Positions 25,263 to 33,761 of a DNA stretch of 64,000 nt are shown here, piece after piece. Both the position numbers and the translations under genes were made by a program. The notes beneath the pieces are model-generated. The model worked only from the letters and a program-made list of their open reading frames with translations, searched no databases and was not told the DNA's origin. Position 1 is the stretch's first letter; each line of letters starts with the position of its first letter. Source of the stretch: Microvenator marinus (GTDB taxonomy: Bacteria > Myxococcota_A > Bradymonadia > Bradymonadales > Bradymonadaceae); assembly GCF_007993755.1 (NCBI RefSeq), contig NZ_CP042467.1, forward strand, positions 3,682,001 through 3,746,000. Reading direction: 5' to 3'.

Positions 25263-26135
25263 TCAGGCTACCATTGCCTGACACGAAAAGTCAGCTTCAT
25301 ATTCTGCAGGGGAAAGGTATCCCAGTGATTCCATGATTCGGTGGTGGTTGAACCAGTGCACCCAGTTCATCGTCGCCTTTTCCACATCCTGTACGTTTGT
25401 CCACTTCCTGTTTCTGTGGTGGATGACCTCCGCCTTGTAGAGTCCGTTGATCGTTTCCGCGAGAGCATTGTCGTAGCTATCGCCCACACTTCCAACCGAT
25501 GCCTGGATCCCGGCGTCTTCGAGGCGGGCGCTGTATTTCACGCAGAGGTATTGGACCCCACGGTCGCTATGGTGAATGAGGCCCTTTGGTCTGCGGTCAA
25601 ATAGTGCCTGCTCCAATGCGTCCACTGCGATGTCGCTGGTTAGGGAGGTTGAAACACGCCACCCGACAATTCGCCTCGAAAACACGTCAGTGACAAATGC
25701 CACGTAAACATGACCTGAGGCGATTTTCACATAGGTCAAATCCGCAACCCATAGCCGGTTTTTGGCTTCGGCGTTGAAGTTGCGCTGTACCAGATCTTTG
25801 GGGCACTCGGCTTTGGATCGCACAGTAGTGCGCACCCTGCGGCACCGAGTCACGCCTCTCAGCCCAGCCCGTTTCATCAGGCGCTCAACCGTACAGCGAG
25901 CCAAATCTTTGTGCTGTCTCGTCAATGTACGCCAGACTTTTCGGGCGCCGTATATCCCATCACTCGCGTCATAAACGCGTTGTATTTCCGCCATCAAACG
26001 CTCGTCGCTGAGGTCGCGCTTGGACTTCTCCTGGCTACGCTTTACATGCCAGTAATATGTCGATGGGGCGATTCGCAAGACCTTGCAAATTGGCTCGACC
26101 CCATAGGTTTCGCGGTGTGCGTTGATAAACATCAC
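25263..26135 (-). CDS. IS3-family transposase OrfB (DDE integrase domain)
   Basis: A 290-residue transposase catalytic subunit. The N-terminal part ([18 protein letters not shown], then APSTYYWH) is the usual OrfB helical domain. The rve-type core shows the DDE acids in [17 protein letters not shown] and [13 protein letters not shown], spaced as in IS3 elements. Its frame is -1 relative to orfA, as expected for production of an OrfAB fusion by programmed frameshift, though no canonical A6G slippery site is obvious; the local AAAGAAG could serve. The frame opens at GTG 26135, with TGATG at the orfA stop as a possible reinitiation site. No internal stop or deletion is seen, so it may be active. 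Confidence 0.95.
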   Translation of the reverse strand: MMFINAHRETYGVEPICKVLRIAPSTYYWHVKRSQEKSKRDLSDERLMAEIQRVYDASDGIYGARKVWRTLTRQHKDLARCTVERLMKRAGLRGVTRCRRVRTTVRSKAECPKDLVQRNFNAEAKNRLWVADLTYVKIASGHVYVAFVTDVFSRRIVGWRVSTSLTSDIAVDALEQALFDRRPKGLIHHSDRGVQYLCVKYSARLEDAGIQASVGSVGDSYDNALAETINGLYKAEVIHHRNRKWTNVQDVEKATMNWVHWFNHHRIMESLGYLSPAEYEADFSCQAMVA

Positions 26136-26449
26136 CGCTTCTTTGATGGGCGGTCGCGCTCCGCCTGTGCGAAAAACGCGGATGCCAACCTGAGAATCTC
26201 GTTGGTGCGCTTGAGCTCTTTGTTTTCACGCTCCAAAAGCCTGATCCGCTCCTCGTCGGACAACGGCGCCTTGCTATTCTCTTCGGCTTGTTGAATCCAC
26301 TTCTGCAGCGTTTGAGGCACGCATCCAATCTTCGTGGCCACCGACGTGATAGCGGCCCACTCGGATTTGTGGTCAGCACGTGTCTCACGAACAAGCCGCA
26401 CTGCACGCTCTCGTACTTCTGGGGAAAATTTGTTTCTTGGGTTTGTCAT
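26132..26449 (-). CDS. IS3-family transposase OrfA (HTH, DNA-binding)
   Basis: A 105-residue protein with the helix-turn-helix of IS3 OrfA proteins ([15 protein letters not shown], then [17 protein letters not shown]). A leucine-zipper-like C-terminal helix ([19 protein letters not shown]) multimerises the transposase. It binds the terminal inverted repeats and regulates transposition. It overlaps the start of orfB. The ATG at 26449 lies 26 bases inside the right terminal inverted repeat. The gene is intact. Confidence 0.95.
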   Translation of the reverse strand: MTNPRNKFSPEVRERAVRLVRETRADHKSEWAAITSVATKIGCVPQTLQKWIQQAEENSKAPLSDEERIRLLERENKELKRTNEILRLASAFFAQAERDRPSKKR

Positions 26450-26474
26450 CGTTTGATTCTCTCATTTATAAGAG

Positions 26475-26499
26475 TCTCCAACAATCCCGGTACGATTCA
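26475..26499. repeat. right terminal inverted repeat of the IS3-family element
   Basis: On the minus strand it begins TGAATCGTACCGGG and ends TTGGAGA. It pairs with 25227-25251 with five mismatches. It is followed by GTC at 26500-26502, the second copy of the target duplication. Confidence 0.85.
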
Positions 26500-26526
26500 G
26501 TCTTTGACTTACAACGGAGGTCTATT

Positions 26527-26928
26527 ATGAGAACAATTTCATTTGTACTATTCATCATCTTTCTTTCAATCAACTTCGTCACAGGATGTGGCGACGATGG
26601 CGAGCCTGATTCCGACAAGGATACAATGGCTAACCACCACACTTACAACGGCCAGTGCGCAAGGATGATTGCTGGAGAACTCGTCTTCTGGCCTTACAAT
26701 GGCTACGACTGTATGTCAGAAGAAGCTTGGGCCGATGGTCTAGAAGCGGCCTGTGAGCAGAAGTGTCCGGGTCAGCAGTGCGACCAGCCACTCACTTGCG
26801 AATCAGGAGCTAGGTCGTTCTGCGACGTTGAAAGTGGCAAGTATGCCTGCCTTGGTTTCGGCACTAAGAACCCCGACACTCCCTTTGTGTGTGTCGATGT
26901 CAAATGCGAAGACAGGGCGAACCAATGA
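26527..26928 (+). CDS. small Cys-rich lipoprotein, unknown function
   Basis: A 133-residue predicted lipoprotein (lipobox FVTGC, Cys21) with about 13 cysteines in the mature part, for example EQKCPGQQCDQPLTCESG. I do not recognise a family; the high cysteine count suggests a small disulfide-stabilised surface protein. ATG 26527 has a CGGAGG ribosome site at 26515-26520. Only 27 bases separate the start from the end of the insertion sequence, so transcription now depends on a promoter in the IS end or on the few bases between. The codon choice and base composition look more AT-rich than in neighbouring housekeeping genes, in keeping with an accessory island. Confidence 0.78.
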   Translation: MRTISFVLFIIFLSINFVTGCGDDGEPDSDKDTMANHHTYNGQCARMIAGELVFWPYNGYDCMSEEAWADGLEAACEQKCPGQQCDQPLTCESGARSFCDVESGKYACLGFGTKNPDTPFVCVDVKCEDRANQ

Positions 26929-27406
26929 GGTCTAACAAAACGTTGTAGCTGATGGATTCAGTCTCACCATCTCTCTCGTTATTCTTTCGAGTAAGGGAGA
27001 CGGCTTGAACGAGACCACCTTGACTCCAGTGAGTCGGAGGCTGGCGTTTCTCAGCGATTGAGACAGCCTTGTCAAGCTCGTGGAGCACCTCGGACGAGTA
27101 CTGACTCAGTGATGTGCTCCAATCATACGAGAACACGAAGTGGAATACGCTTCAAACGAATTTTGACTACACCTCCGGCACGGGAGTCTTCCGAAGGCTG
27201 CTGATCAAGGCTGATTCAGCTATCCTTGAGAACGACTATTTTACCTCTTACGGTGGATACGTAGATTCTCATGTCGAAGTCAAACATGATACTCCACCTT
27301 TTGGGATCAGCAGGGATCGTCGTATGGGTGTGTGTGGTGCGAGTCGAGTAGAAAAAGGAGGTCCTGGGGCCGTTTATCCAGAGACATTCACTGGGAGCGC
27401 ACCAAA
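26929..27406. other. about 480 bases without a convincing gene
   Basis: Only short open frames on both strands are present. On the minus strand, pieces such as SQYSSEVLHELDKAVSIAEK (near 27000-27100) and RIYVSTVRGKIVVLKDS (near 27220-27280) have plausible protein composition but lie in different frames separated by stops. This may be a decayed gene. I see no RNA gene or clear terminator. The adjacent IS supports an unstable accessory region. Confidence 0.5.
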
Positions 27407-28645
27407 TTGCTTCCGTTGAAATGGTCTTGTTTGATCGTGGCATTCAGCGTGGCTGCATGTGCCGATATTGCAAATGAGCAAGAATCCGATCTTGGCTCGG
27501 TTGACGTGGGGCAACCGGCCGAGATTGGGCTGGATATGCCTCCGGGTCTAGACACAGACTTGGCGGATTCCGGCTTGGAAGATTTTGTTCCACCGCCATT
27601 TTGTGACTCCGCTGCGGCGCCCATACCCGCCGTGCACGTGGATGAACCTTTTGCATATCCCCCTTACGTGGCCTTTACCCGAGACGTAGCGAGCTCGGAT
27701 GGGCTTGAAAGGTGGATGGAAGGGCTGGGAGGCTTCTCAACCAACTACATCAGTGTATTGGGGGATGAGGGCACCCAGCAAGGTCTCAAAGGTATGTGGC
27801 TTCCGTACGGGAGCGACCTGCACTTTCGGCTTGGGGACCATTTTCCCTATGAGGATTCTGAGATCGTTCCCGAGTACCTGGCAGTTACGGTCTTGGTAGA
27901 CCATAAGAGCGTTGAGGCTGACTACGAATGGGAGTGGAAAGGGCGCGACTACGCGGTGCAATCCTTCTTCATGTCGGTTCCCCACCAAACCACACAAGTT
28001 CTGGATGTGAAGATCCCCGCCTCAGCGTTTCCAGAGGCCCGCTCTTATGACGTCGTTGTGCTCTTCTTCAAGCCAAACGCAATGGTGTCTCAAATGGTGC
28101 AGATGTTTCGTATGACCCTCTATTACGGGGGTTTCGATGTGCCCGAGCACCCTTGTTTTCCTCTCGCAGAAAAACCGGAGTTAACGCCCGAAGAAAAGGC
28201 GTATGAGCAGCGTTCTGACTGGTTGAGTCTCCGTAATCGCATCTCGATCTTCAAGGAGCATCCAAAAGAAAGTACGAAGCGAGACTCGGTGTTCGAAGTG
28301 GAAGAGGACGCGACCAGTGTGGAGATGAATATGCTCTTCCGTGGTACTTCGAGAGAAAACTTCGTACACGAACACGTTCCAATGAAGATCGTGACCTTCG
28401 TGGACTATGTGGCTCAAGAGGAGGCCATGCTGATTGCTCTGCCTCAAGAAACCCGCGAGTTTGTTCACCGCGATACGATAGAGATCCCTCTTAATCCCGG
28501 GCCTGAGACCGTGGTGTGGCTCGTGGGTATATACAACCCATGGAACCCCGCTGTGAGCTGGGACAATAGAATCAACCCGGACTTTCCATCACTCTATTGG
28601 GCGTACCGTAGTAATCGCCTAATCTTCCGGCGGCCCGCAGATTGA
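27407..28645 (+). CDS. lipoprotein of unknown function
   Basis: The likely start is TTG 27407: GGGAGC lies 8 bases upstream, and the resulting N-terminus MLPLKWSCLIVAFSVAAC is a good lipoprotein signal (Cys18). The 412-residue product has a long acidic linker rich in Asp, Glu and Pro (to about residue 60). Then comes a mixed sequence with many aromatic residues and no recognised domain. Extensions further upstream lack a signal and are unlikely. The gene ends near the convergent gene at 28670. Neither substrate nor partner can be inferred. The island context (IS element, orphan lipoproteins) suggests a lineage-specific gene. Confidence 0.72.
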   Translation: MLPLKWSCLIVAFSVAACADIANEQESDLGSVDVGQPAEIGLDMPPGLDTDLADSGLEDFVPPPFCDSAAAPIPAVHVDEPFAYPPYVAFTRDVASSDGLERWMEGLGGFSTNYISVLGDEGTQQGLKGMWLPYGSDLHFRLGDHFPYEDSEIVPEYLAVTVLVDHKSVEADYEWEWKGRDYAVQSFFMSVPHQTTQVLDVKIPASAFPEARSYDVVVLFFKPNAMVSQMVQMFRMTLYYGGFDVPEHPCFPLAEKPELTPEEKAYEQRSDWLSLRNRISIFKEHPKESTKRDSVFEVEEDATSVEMNMLFRGTSRENFVHEHVPMKIVTFVDYVAQEEAMLIALPQETREFVHRDTIEIPLNPGPETVVWLVGIYNPWNPAVSWDNRINPDFPSLYWAYRSNRLIFRRPAD

Positions 28646-28669
28646 CAGGCTCTAGTACGTGATTCTGTA

Positions 28670-29068
28670 CTAATTCACTTTTTCGATCTTGATCTTGCGG
28701 GGCGTTGCCTTCTTGTATTCCTTCATCTCCTCCATCTCCGAAGCCCGCTTCTGGATGTAGGCCTCGCCGTCCATCTCAAACTCGACATGGACTTCGTGGG
28801 GCATTTCTTTGGAGACTTCGAGGGAGACGGGATCTAAGTCTTTGTAGCGAAGCTCCCAGGTCTCGGGACCAATGACCTTGGCTCTGGTGGGAGTTTGGTA
28901 GCGGACTACGCCATCCACGAGCACATCTGCAGGTGTTGGGTACGAGGTGATGGTGACCCAGTGTTCGTACTCAGTTTGAGTTCCTGAAGGTGCCACACCT
29001 TGCGTGCCGAACCAGATGCCGGCTGCCAGTCCGATAATGGCGAGCGTGAGTAAAATGCCTTTCCACAT
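28670..29068 (-). CDS. membrane-anchored PEGA-like domain protein
   Basis: A 132-residue protein with one N-terminal membrane helix (ILLTLAIIGLAAGIWFG) and an exported part. A PEGA-like beta unit follows (ITSYPTPADVLVDGVVRYQTP, then ELRYKDLDPVSLEVS, about residues 40-85). The C-tail is a charged helix. PEGA domains are small beta units in surface-layer and kinase-associated proteins and usually bind peptides or other envelope parts. It is 14 bp downstream of the M28 peptidase gene on the same strand, so the two are likely cotranscribed. The PEGA call comes from the pattern of Pro, Val-Asp-Gly and Thr-Pro; it is not certain. Confidence 0.7.
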   Translation of the reverse strand: MWKGILLTLAIIGLAAGIWFGTQGVAPSGTQTEYEHWVTITSYPTPADVLVDGVVRYQTPTRAKVIGPETWELRYKDLDPVSLEVSKEMPHEVHVEFEMDGEAYIQKRASEMEEMKEYKKATPRKIKIEKVN

Positions 29069-29082
29069 GTCGAATCCTTGAG

Positions 29083-30096
29083 CTAACGCTCGTCAAACGC
29101 CCTGAACACGGGCTCTAGCCCTTCTACCACCCTTGCGAACCGATCCCAATCCAGCGTGTCAGGTGTGTCGCCTGACGTGTGGTAGTTGTCATTCCTGAAG
29201 AATGCCGTGTCCGTCACCATAAGCGCTGGAATCCCAACTTGCCAGTACGACCACTGGTCGGAAAACCCGATGGCGCGGATAAAGCCCGGCCCCGCGAATC
29301 CGTACGCCGGAAAATCCACCGAATCGCGGAAGACGCCGGTGCTAAACGTCACGATATCCCTGTAAGACATCGAGCCCACGAACGCGATGAAGTCCCCGCG
29401 GTCAGGGTAGAAGGAGTCGAGGGGTGGCGGATAGTTTTGCGTGTTTGGCGCGGTATCGTAGTAGCCGAGCATCTCCAGCGAGAACATGCCGATAGCCTTG
29501 ATGTTGGGGTCATTAGCAAGCGACTTTGCGTGTACGAGGCTCCCCATGCCCTCGGTCTGAAAGTAGGGCGGCTCTTCGTTGGCGTAGAAGACAAAGAGAA
29601 GGTTCTTGGCCGCAGGTTTGTCCTTGAAGACTCTCGCGAGCTCCAGCCCACCCGCCACTCCCGAGGCGTTGTCGTCGGCACCGGGTGTGCTGGCGTATGT
29701 GTCGTAATGGGCGCCGATGACCAACGTGTCCTTGGTTTTGGCGGTGCCCGGAATTATTGCGATTACGTTAAACGCGTCTCCACGTTCGGTGGGTACGGCT
29801 TGGCGTGTACTTTCCAAGCCGAGCCCGGCAAGTCGGGCTTCGATGAACGCCACGCTCGACTCGTATTCATCGGGCTTTGAGTAGTTTCGGCGCAGTTGAG
29901 TCAGCGAGAGCACGTCGCGCTCAAGCCGTTTTTGCAGCTCGATGGTGTTTTTGGCTGGAAGCTCTCCTTCGTATGGCGTGCCAGGCATGGTGGTGCACCA
30001 GTAGAGGAAAAGCCAAAAGCTCAAGCCGATGACGAGCAAGGATACTGTGAGCAGAATGAGGACGTTCTTAATCTTAGCCATGGTAACCGTAGACAT
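29083..30096 (-). CDS. M28 family zinc aminopeptidase, membrane-anchored
   Basis: A 337-residue peptidase of the M28 (Zn-dependent exopeptidase) family. The N-terminus has a membrane helix (VLILLTVSLLVIGLSFWLFLY), probably an uncleaved anchor with the enzyme outside. Metal ligands appear in order: IGAHYDTYA (His, Asp), PGADDNASGV (Asp), YANEEPPY (Glu pair), LEMLGYYD, and NDNYHTSGDTPDT (His). Two starts are possible, ATG 30096 and ATG 30081; neither has a good ribosome site. The frame stays open far upstream, but that part is antisense to two well-supported genes and is not this protein. Its start faces the divergent E2-like gene at 30151. The likely job is peptide trimming in the periplasm or outside. 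Confidence 0.9.
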   Translation of the reverse strand: MSTVTMAKIKNVLILLTVSLLVIGLSFWLFLYWCTTMPGTPYEGELPAKNTIELQKRLERDVLSLTQLRRNYSKPDEYESSVAFIEARLAGLGLESTRQAVPTERGDAFNVIAIIPGTAKTKDTLVIGAHYDTYASTPGADDNASGVAGGLELARVFKDKPAAKNLLFVFYANEEPPYFQTEGMGSLVHAKSLANDPNIKAIGMFSLEMLGYYDTAPNTQNYPPPLDSFYPDRGDFIAFVGSMSYRDIVTFSTGVFRDSVDFPAYGFAGPGFIRAIGFSDQWSYWQVGIPALMVTDTAFFRNDNYHTSGDTPDTLDWDRFARVVEGLEPVFRAFDER

Positions 30097-30150
30097 TTGG
30101 AGGATTTCAATAGTAGAGTCCGCCGCGTTTGACTGGCATCGGAGCATACG

Positions 30151-31068
30151 ATGGGTAAATACTGGAGTCCTGTAAAGAAATTGTCGTCGTGGAGAAAGAT
30201 TTCGGTGGGCATGTGGGCCCCACCTGATGACCCCACGATCTACGGCTACGAAACCCTCATCGTCGATAAGGCCTTGCAGTACATCAAGGAAGTAGAGGAG
30301 GCCAGTGGCGTAAAGCTCACCATGACCTCGTTTATTGTCCTTGTCATGGCTCAGGCGATGGCTCAAGACCCGGTGCTCAACGTGATGGTGGTCAACGGCC
30401 GGATCCAGAAGCGAAATACGCTCGACGCCTTCTGCCAGGTCATGATTCCCGGTGACGGCCAAGCGGACCTTTCCGGCGTGCAGATTCGGTCGGTTGACGA
30501 GCTCAATCTCGTTGAGATTAACGAGGCTCTTAAGGGGCGAGCCAAGAAGGTGCGTGCGGGCGAGGACCAAGGGCTTGAGCGCCAGAAGAAGATGATCGAT
30601 CGCGTGCCACCGTGGTTGATTCGAAAGATGGTTCAATTGGTGGACTTCCTGACCTTCAACGTGCCCATAGACCTCGATGGGCTTGGCGTTCGCAGCGATC
30701 CATTCGGAAGCTTCATGGTGTCCAGTGTTGCATCGTTTGATATTCGACTTGGTTTTGCACCTCTGGTTCCTGCAAGCCGCACACCTCTTGTGGCGCTGCC
30801 TGGTGCTATCTTTGACCGACCGATGGTTGTGGACGGGGAGATCAAGGCCTGCAAAGTGATGCAAATGGGATGCACATTTGATCACCGGTGTTATGACGGC
30901 TATCAGATCGGCGTCATCGTTCGCTTCATCCGAGGTAGCGTCGAGAATCCTTATGAGTATTTCCCGCATCCATCGACCTTCGCCAAAGCGAAGGCCGGGC
31001 GTGTGGATGACTCGTCTGATGATATGGAACCCGCATTGGAGCGCGAAGAAGCGCCAGCCGAAGCTTAA
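30151..31068 (+). CDS. stand-alone 2-oxoacid dehydrogenase acyltransferase (E2) catalytic domain protein
   Basis: A 305-residue protein equal to the catalytic domain of E2 acyltransferases, with no lipoyl domain and no E3/E1-binding domain. The active-site motif is FDHRCYDGYQ (His245), matching the HRxxDG signature. Other family segments are VDKALQYIKEVEEASGVKLT and IPGDGQADLSGVQ. The N-terminus begins KYWSPVKKLSSWRKIS, where a normal E2 has its binding domain. The C-tail is an acidic, flexible stretch (SDDMEPALEREEAPAEA). Without a lipoyl arm it cannot act as a normal E2 core; it may be an acyltransferase acting on another carrier or a divergent acyl-CoA enzyme (inference). It is 24 bp upstream of asd. 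Confidence 0.85.
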   Translation: MGKYWSPVKKLSSWRKISVGMWAPPDDPTIYGYETLIVDKALQYIKEVEEASGVKLTMTSFIVLVMAQAMAQDPVLNVMVVNGRIQKRNTLDAFCQVMIPGDGQADLSGVQIRSVDELNLVEINEALKGRAKKVRAGEDQGLERQKKMIDRVPPWLIRKMVQLVDFLTFNVPIDLDGLGVRSDPFGSFMVSSVASFDIRLGFAPLVPASRTPLVALPGAIFDRPMVVDGEIKACKVMQMGCTFDHRCYDGYQIGVIVRFIRGSVENPYEYFPHPSTFAKAKAGRVDDSSDDMEPALEREEAPAEA

Positions 31069-31092
31069 TCGGCCAAAGGCCTTGGAGTCGAT

Positions 31093-32100
31093 ATGTCTGG
31101 ATATGTAGTTGCAGTGGCAGGTGGTACGGGAGCGGTGGGACGCGAAATCCTGAATACGCTTGAGCGTCGGGATTTTCCGGTTCGTGAACTTCGAATCTTG
31201 GCGTCGGCGCGCTCCGCCGGCTCGAGCATTGAGTTCAAGGGCGAAAAGGTCGTTGTTGAGGACCTGGAAAAAGCGCAGTTCCAAGGCGTGGACTTCGTGC
31301 TTTCGTCGCCAGGGGGCGCGGTGAGCAAGATTCATAGCCCGCGAATGGCCGAGCAAGGCGCGGTGGTCATCGACAACACCAGCGCATTCCGCATGGACCC
31401 GACGGTGCCGCTCGTGGTCCCCGAGGTCAATCCCGAGGCTGCGCTCACGCATCAGGGCATCATTGCGAACCCAAATTGCAGCACGATCCAGATGGTGGTG
31501 GCGCTCAATCCTTTGCACCGCGCGGCAGGCATCAAACGCGTGGTCGTGTCTACGTACCAGTCGGTCTCGGGCGCTGGCCAGACGGGGATCTGGGAGCTCT
31601 GGAACGGAGTCAAGGCGCGCGTGGCCGGCGAGTCCGAGCCCGAGCCGAGCACCTTTCCGCACCCGATCGCATTCGAGGTCATTCCGCAAATCGATAAGTT
31701 CGACCCGAGCGGATACACCAAAGAAGAACTCAAGATGGTCTATGAGACCCGAAAAATCATGGGAATCGAGACGATGGACGTCTCCGCGACCTGTGTGCGC
31801 GTGCCTGTGATGCGTGGCCACTCGGAGTCCATCACCGTGGATTTTGATAGGCCGCTGAGCGCAAAACAAGCTCAGGAAATACTTGGGGCCGCTCCCGGGG
31901 TTACATTGGCCGACTCCCCTGAGGAATCCGTTTACCCGCTGGCTCGTCATGCCGAAGGCACAGACACCACGTGGGTCGGCCGGATTCGTCAGGATATTTC
32001 GAGACCTCAGACCCTGCATATGTGGGTGGTCTCGGATAACCTCCTGAAAGGTGCCGCACTAAACGCCGTTCAGATCGCAGAACTATTGATCAAGCGCTGA
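31093..32100 (+). CDS. asd: aspartate-semialdehyde dehydrogenase
   Basis: A 335-residue NADP-dependent enzyme that reduces aspartyl phosphate to aspartate semialdehyde, on the route to lysine, diaminopimelate, threonine and methionine. The nucleotide motif VAVAGGTGAVGREILNTLE is at the N-terminus. The catalytic cysteine is Cys129 in NPNCSTIQM, and the substrate loop reads YQSVSGAGQTG. His and Arg in CVRVPVMRGHSES match the family. The length is standard. It is 24 bp downstream of the E2-like gene and 8 bp upstream of the next gene, but these neighbours do not point to lysine pathway clustering. Confidence 0.96.
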   Translation: MSGYVVAVAGGTGAVGREILNTLERRDFPVRELRILASARSAGSSIEFKGEKVVVEDLEKAQFQGVDFVLSSPGGAVSKIHSPRMAEQGAVVIDNTSAFRMDPTVPLVVPEVNPEAALTHQGIIANPNCSTIQMVVALNPLHRAAGIKRVVVSTYQSVSGAGQTGIWELWNGVKARVAGESEPEPSTFPHPIAFEVIPQIDKFDPSGYTKEELKMVYETRKIMGIETMDVSATCVRVPVMRGHSESITVDFDRPLSAKQAQEILGAAPGVTLADSPEESVYPLARHAEGTDTTWVGRIRQDISRPQTLHMWVVSDNLLKGAALNAVQIAELLIKR

Positions 32101-32108
32101 GAGCAAAG

Positions 32109-33758
32109 ATGAGACAAATTGTTTTTTGGATGATGATGGGTGTTGGTTTCAGTGCGTCTGCGCTTGAGCCCACGACAACCGCCCTCGTAGACGAGCTCAC
32201 GCTCAGCGTCCCAAGTACCTTCCTCGCCGAGGAAAACACTGCCTACGTTGGGATTACCGAGTGCGAGCGTATGTTGGCCGCCGGAAGTGAGGTGAATATC
32301 ACGTTCGGCACCACCATCGACCCATCGGAGGAGTCTGGCACGCAGCGGCGACTTGAGGCCGGCTATCTCTTCGAGGTGCCGCGGGGTTCAACGACACCGG
32401 TCAACTGCCCTTCGGGGTGCACCACGCTTGACGAAGACACGCAGGTGGTGCTGACCACCGAGCTCGTCCGATTGTTGATGCCCTTCAAAGATATGGTGGG
32501 TATCGCGAGCGCCGATGAGTGCGATGGATTTGATTCTGAGTTCTTCTTGCGCGCGTCCTTGCGCGAGGCCTCCGTAACCGACACGGAGCTCGTGACGGCA
32601 GACGCGCGGATCATCGTGGATACCGTGCGCCCAAGCCCTCCGGCGAATTTTGATATCACCGTGACCGAAGACCGAATCGATGCCTCGTGGGAACTCTCCG
32701 ATTCCGAAGACGTGGGTCAATACGGAATCTACTACAGCACCACGCCTTTTGATGGCGGCGTGGTTCCGGGATCTGGTTTGGGTTCTGAGTTTGTGACTGC
32801 CGCGGGTGGCCGAACCTCCGCGAGCTTTGTGGTCAGCACGCCCGCCGGCTCCACGGTCTACGTGGCTATGGTGGCCGTGGATGAGACGGGAAATGAGAGT
32901 ATTTTAAGCGCTGTTCAAAGCTCTCAGGCTATCGAGACGATCGATTTTTGGGAGTCCTACAAGGCCGCCGGTGGCGCTGAAGAAGGTGGATGCTCCACCG
33001 GTGCTGGGACTCTTGGCTTGTTGAGCCTTCTGGCTCTCTTTGGTTTTCGGCGTCGTCGTTTCTCCGCGCCGCTCGCTGCTGCCGCAATCGCTGCACCACT
33101 TCTTCTTGCTGCACCGAGTGCGCACGCAGAGTCCGATATCAACGGGATCTTTGAACTCAAGCTCGGGGGCATGTACCCAGCGATCGATGAAGAAGTATCG
33201 GGCACGCCGTTCCAAGACGTCTTTGGTACGGGCAATCTCTGGTACCTCGAGATGGAAGCCGGGTTCTATATCTGGCAGGGCTTCGGAAAGCTGGGCGTCT
33301 CCTATGCGCTTGGATATTCGAGCGTGACAGGAAATGCGGTGGCTGCAGACGGCTCGGAGATCTCAGATGAGACGAGCTTCAGCATGTTGCCGAACCGACT
33401 TTCATTACTCTACCGCTTTGATGTGCTGGCTACGCGCTACTTTATCCCGCTCGTACCAGCTGCAAAGGTCGGCCTCGACTACTACCTCTGGTGGTCTGAA
33501 GGACCAGACGGCGAGAATTCAGTGGCTGGTGGCGCTGAGGCGTTTGGCGGTAAATGGGGATATCACGGCTCCTTAGGACTGCACCTCTTGCTCGATGTCA
33601 TCGACTCCTCAAGTGCCGCAGTATTTGACCATAATTGGGGCGTAAACAATTCGTATCTCTTTGCGGAGTACGTCTTTGCCCAGGTCGACGATTTTGGCGG
33701 CGCTGGGCTGAATTTGAGCGACGACTACTTCATGTTCGGTCTCAACTTCGAATTCTAA
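32109..33758 (+). CDS. exported FN3-type protein with internal MYXO-CTERM-like signal fused to a beta-barrel
   Basis: One unbroken 549-residue frame with two halves. Residues 1-20 are a signal peptide. The region to about 285 has a fibronectin type III-like domain (ANFDITVTEDRIDASWELSD, then GIYYSTTPFDGG). At Cys295 (EEGGCSTGAG), a hydrophobic helix and the cluster RRRR (314-317) form a MYXO-CTERM-like sorting signal, normally found at the very C-terminus. Here it is followed by a second signal-peptide-like segment (APLLLAAPSAHAESD, cleavage near residue 340) and then about 210 residues of beta-barrel-like sequence ending in Phe-Glu-Phe. No internal ATG or ribosome site separates the halves. 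It is 8 bp downstream of asd. Confidence 0.82.
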   Translation: MRQIVFWMMMGVGFSASALEPTTTALVDELTLSVPSTFLAEENTAYVGITECERMLAAGSEVNITFGTTIDPSEESGTQRRLEAGYLFEVPRGSTTPVNCPSGCTTLDEDTQVVLTTELVRLLMPFKDMVGIASADECDGFDSEFFLRASLREASVTDTELVTADARIIVDTVRPSPPANFDITVTEDRIDASWELSDSEDVGQYGIYYSTTPFDGGVVPGSGLGSEFVTAAGGRTSASFVVSTPAGSTVYVAMVAVDETGNESILSAVQSSQAIETIDFWESYKAAGGAEEGGCSTGAGTLGLLSLLALFGFRRRRFSAPLAAAAIAAPLLLAAPSAHAESDINGIFELKLGGMYPAIDEEVSGTPFQDVFGTGNLWYLEMEAGFYIWQGFGKLGVSYALGYSSVTGNAVAADGSEISDETSFSMLPNRLSLLYRFDVLATRYFIPLVPAAKVGLDYYLWWSEGPDGENSVAGGAEAFGGKWGYHGSLGLHLLLDVIDSSSAAVFDHNWGVNNSYLFAEYVFAQVDDFGGAGLNLSDDYFMFGLNFEF

Positions 33759-33761
33759 GTC

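Larger units (their letters stand above)
25227..26499 (-). mobile_element. complete IS3-family insertion sequence, 1273 bp
   Basis: The element has two overlapping genes (orfA and orfB, minus strand), imperfect 25-bp terminal inverted repeats with 20 of 25 matches (25227-25251 and 26475-26499, both beginning TGA), and a 3-bp direct repeat GTC on both sides (25224-25226 and 26500-26502). The 3-bp target duplication, DDE transposase and orfA/orfB layout are typical of IS3. Both genes look intact. It has inserted 27 bases upstream of the start codon of the lipoprotein gene at 26527, separating that gene's ribosome site from its former upstream region. Confidence 0.92.

Noticed and set aside
26900-27136. 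78-codon minus-strand frame
   Set aside because: It starts at a GTG without a ribosome site, its 3' end is antisense to a lipoprotein gene, and no family is recognised. It is kept only as a possible remnant.
28653-28672. TAGTAC / GTACTA hairpin between convergent genes as a terminator
   Set aside because: The stem has only six AT-rich base pairs, overlaps the stop codon of the minus-strand gene and lacks a good T tract on either strand.
30097-32019. Long minus-strand open frame upstream of and continuous with the M28 peptidase
   Set aside because: It is antisense to the E2-like and asd genes, which have clear family motifs. The sequence is rich in His, Arg and Asp, as expected for an antisense shadow, and the peptidase has its own membrane helix and starts near 30096.
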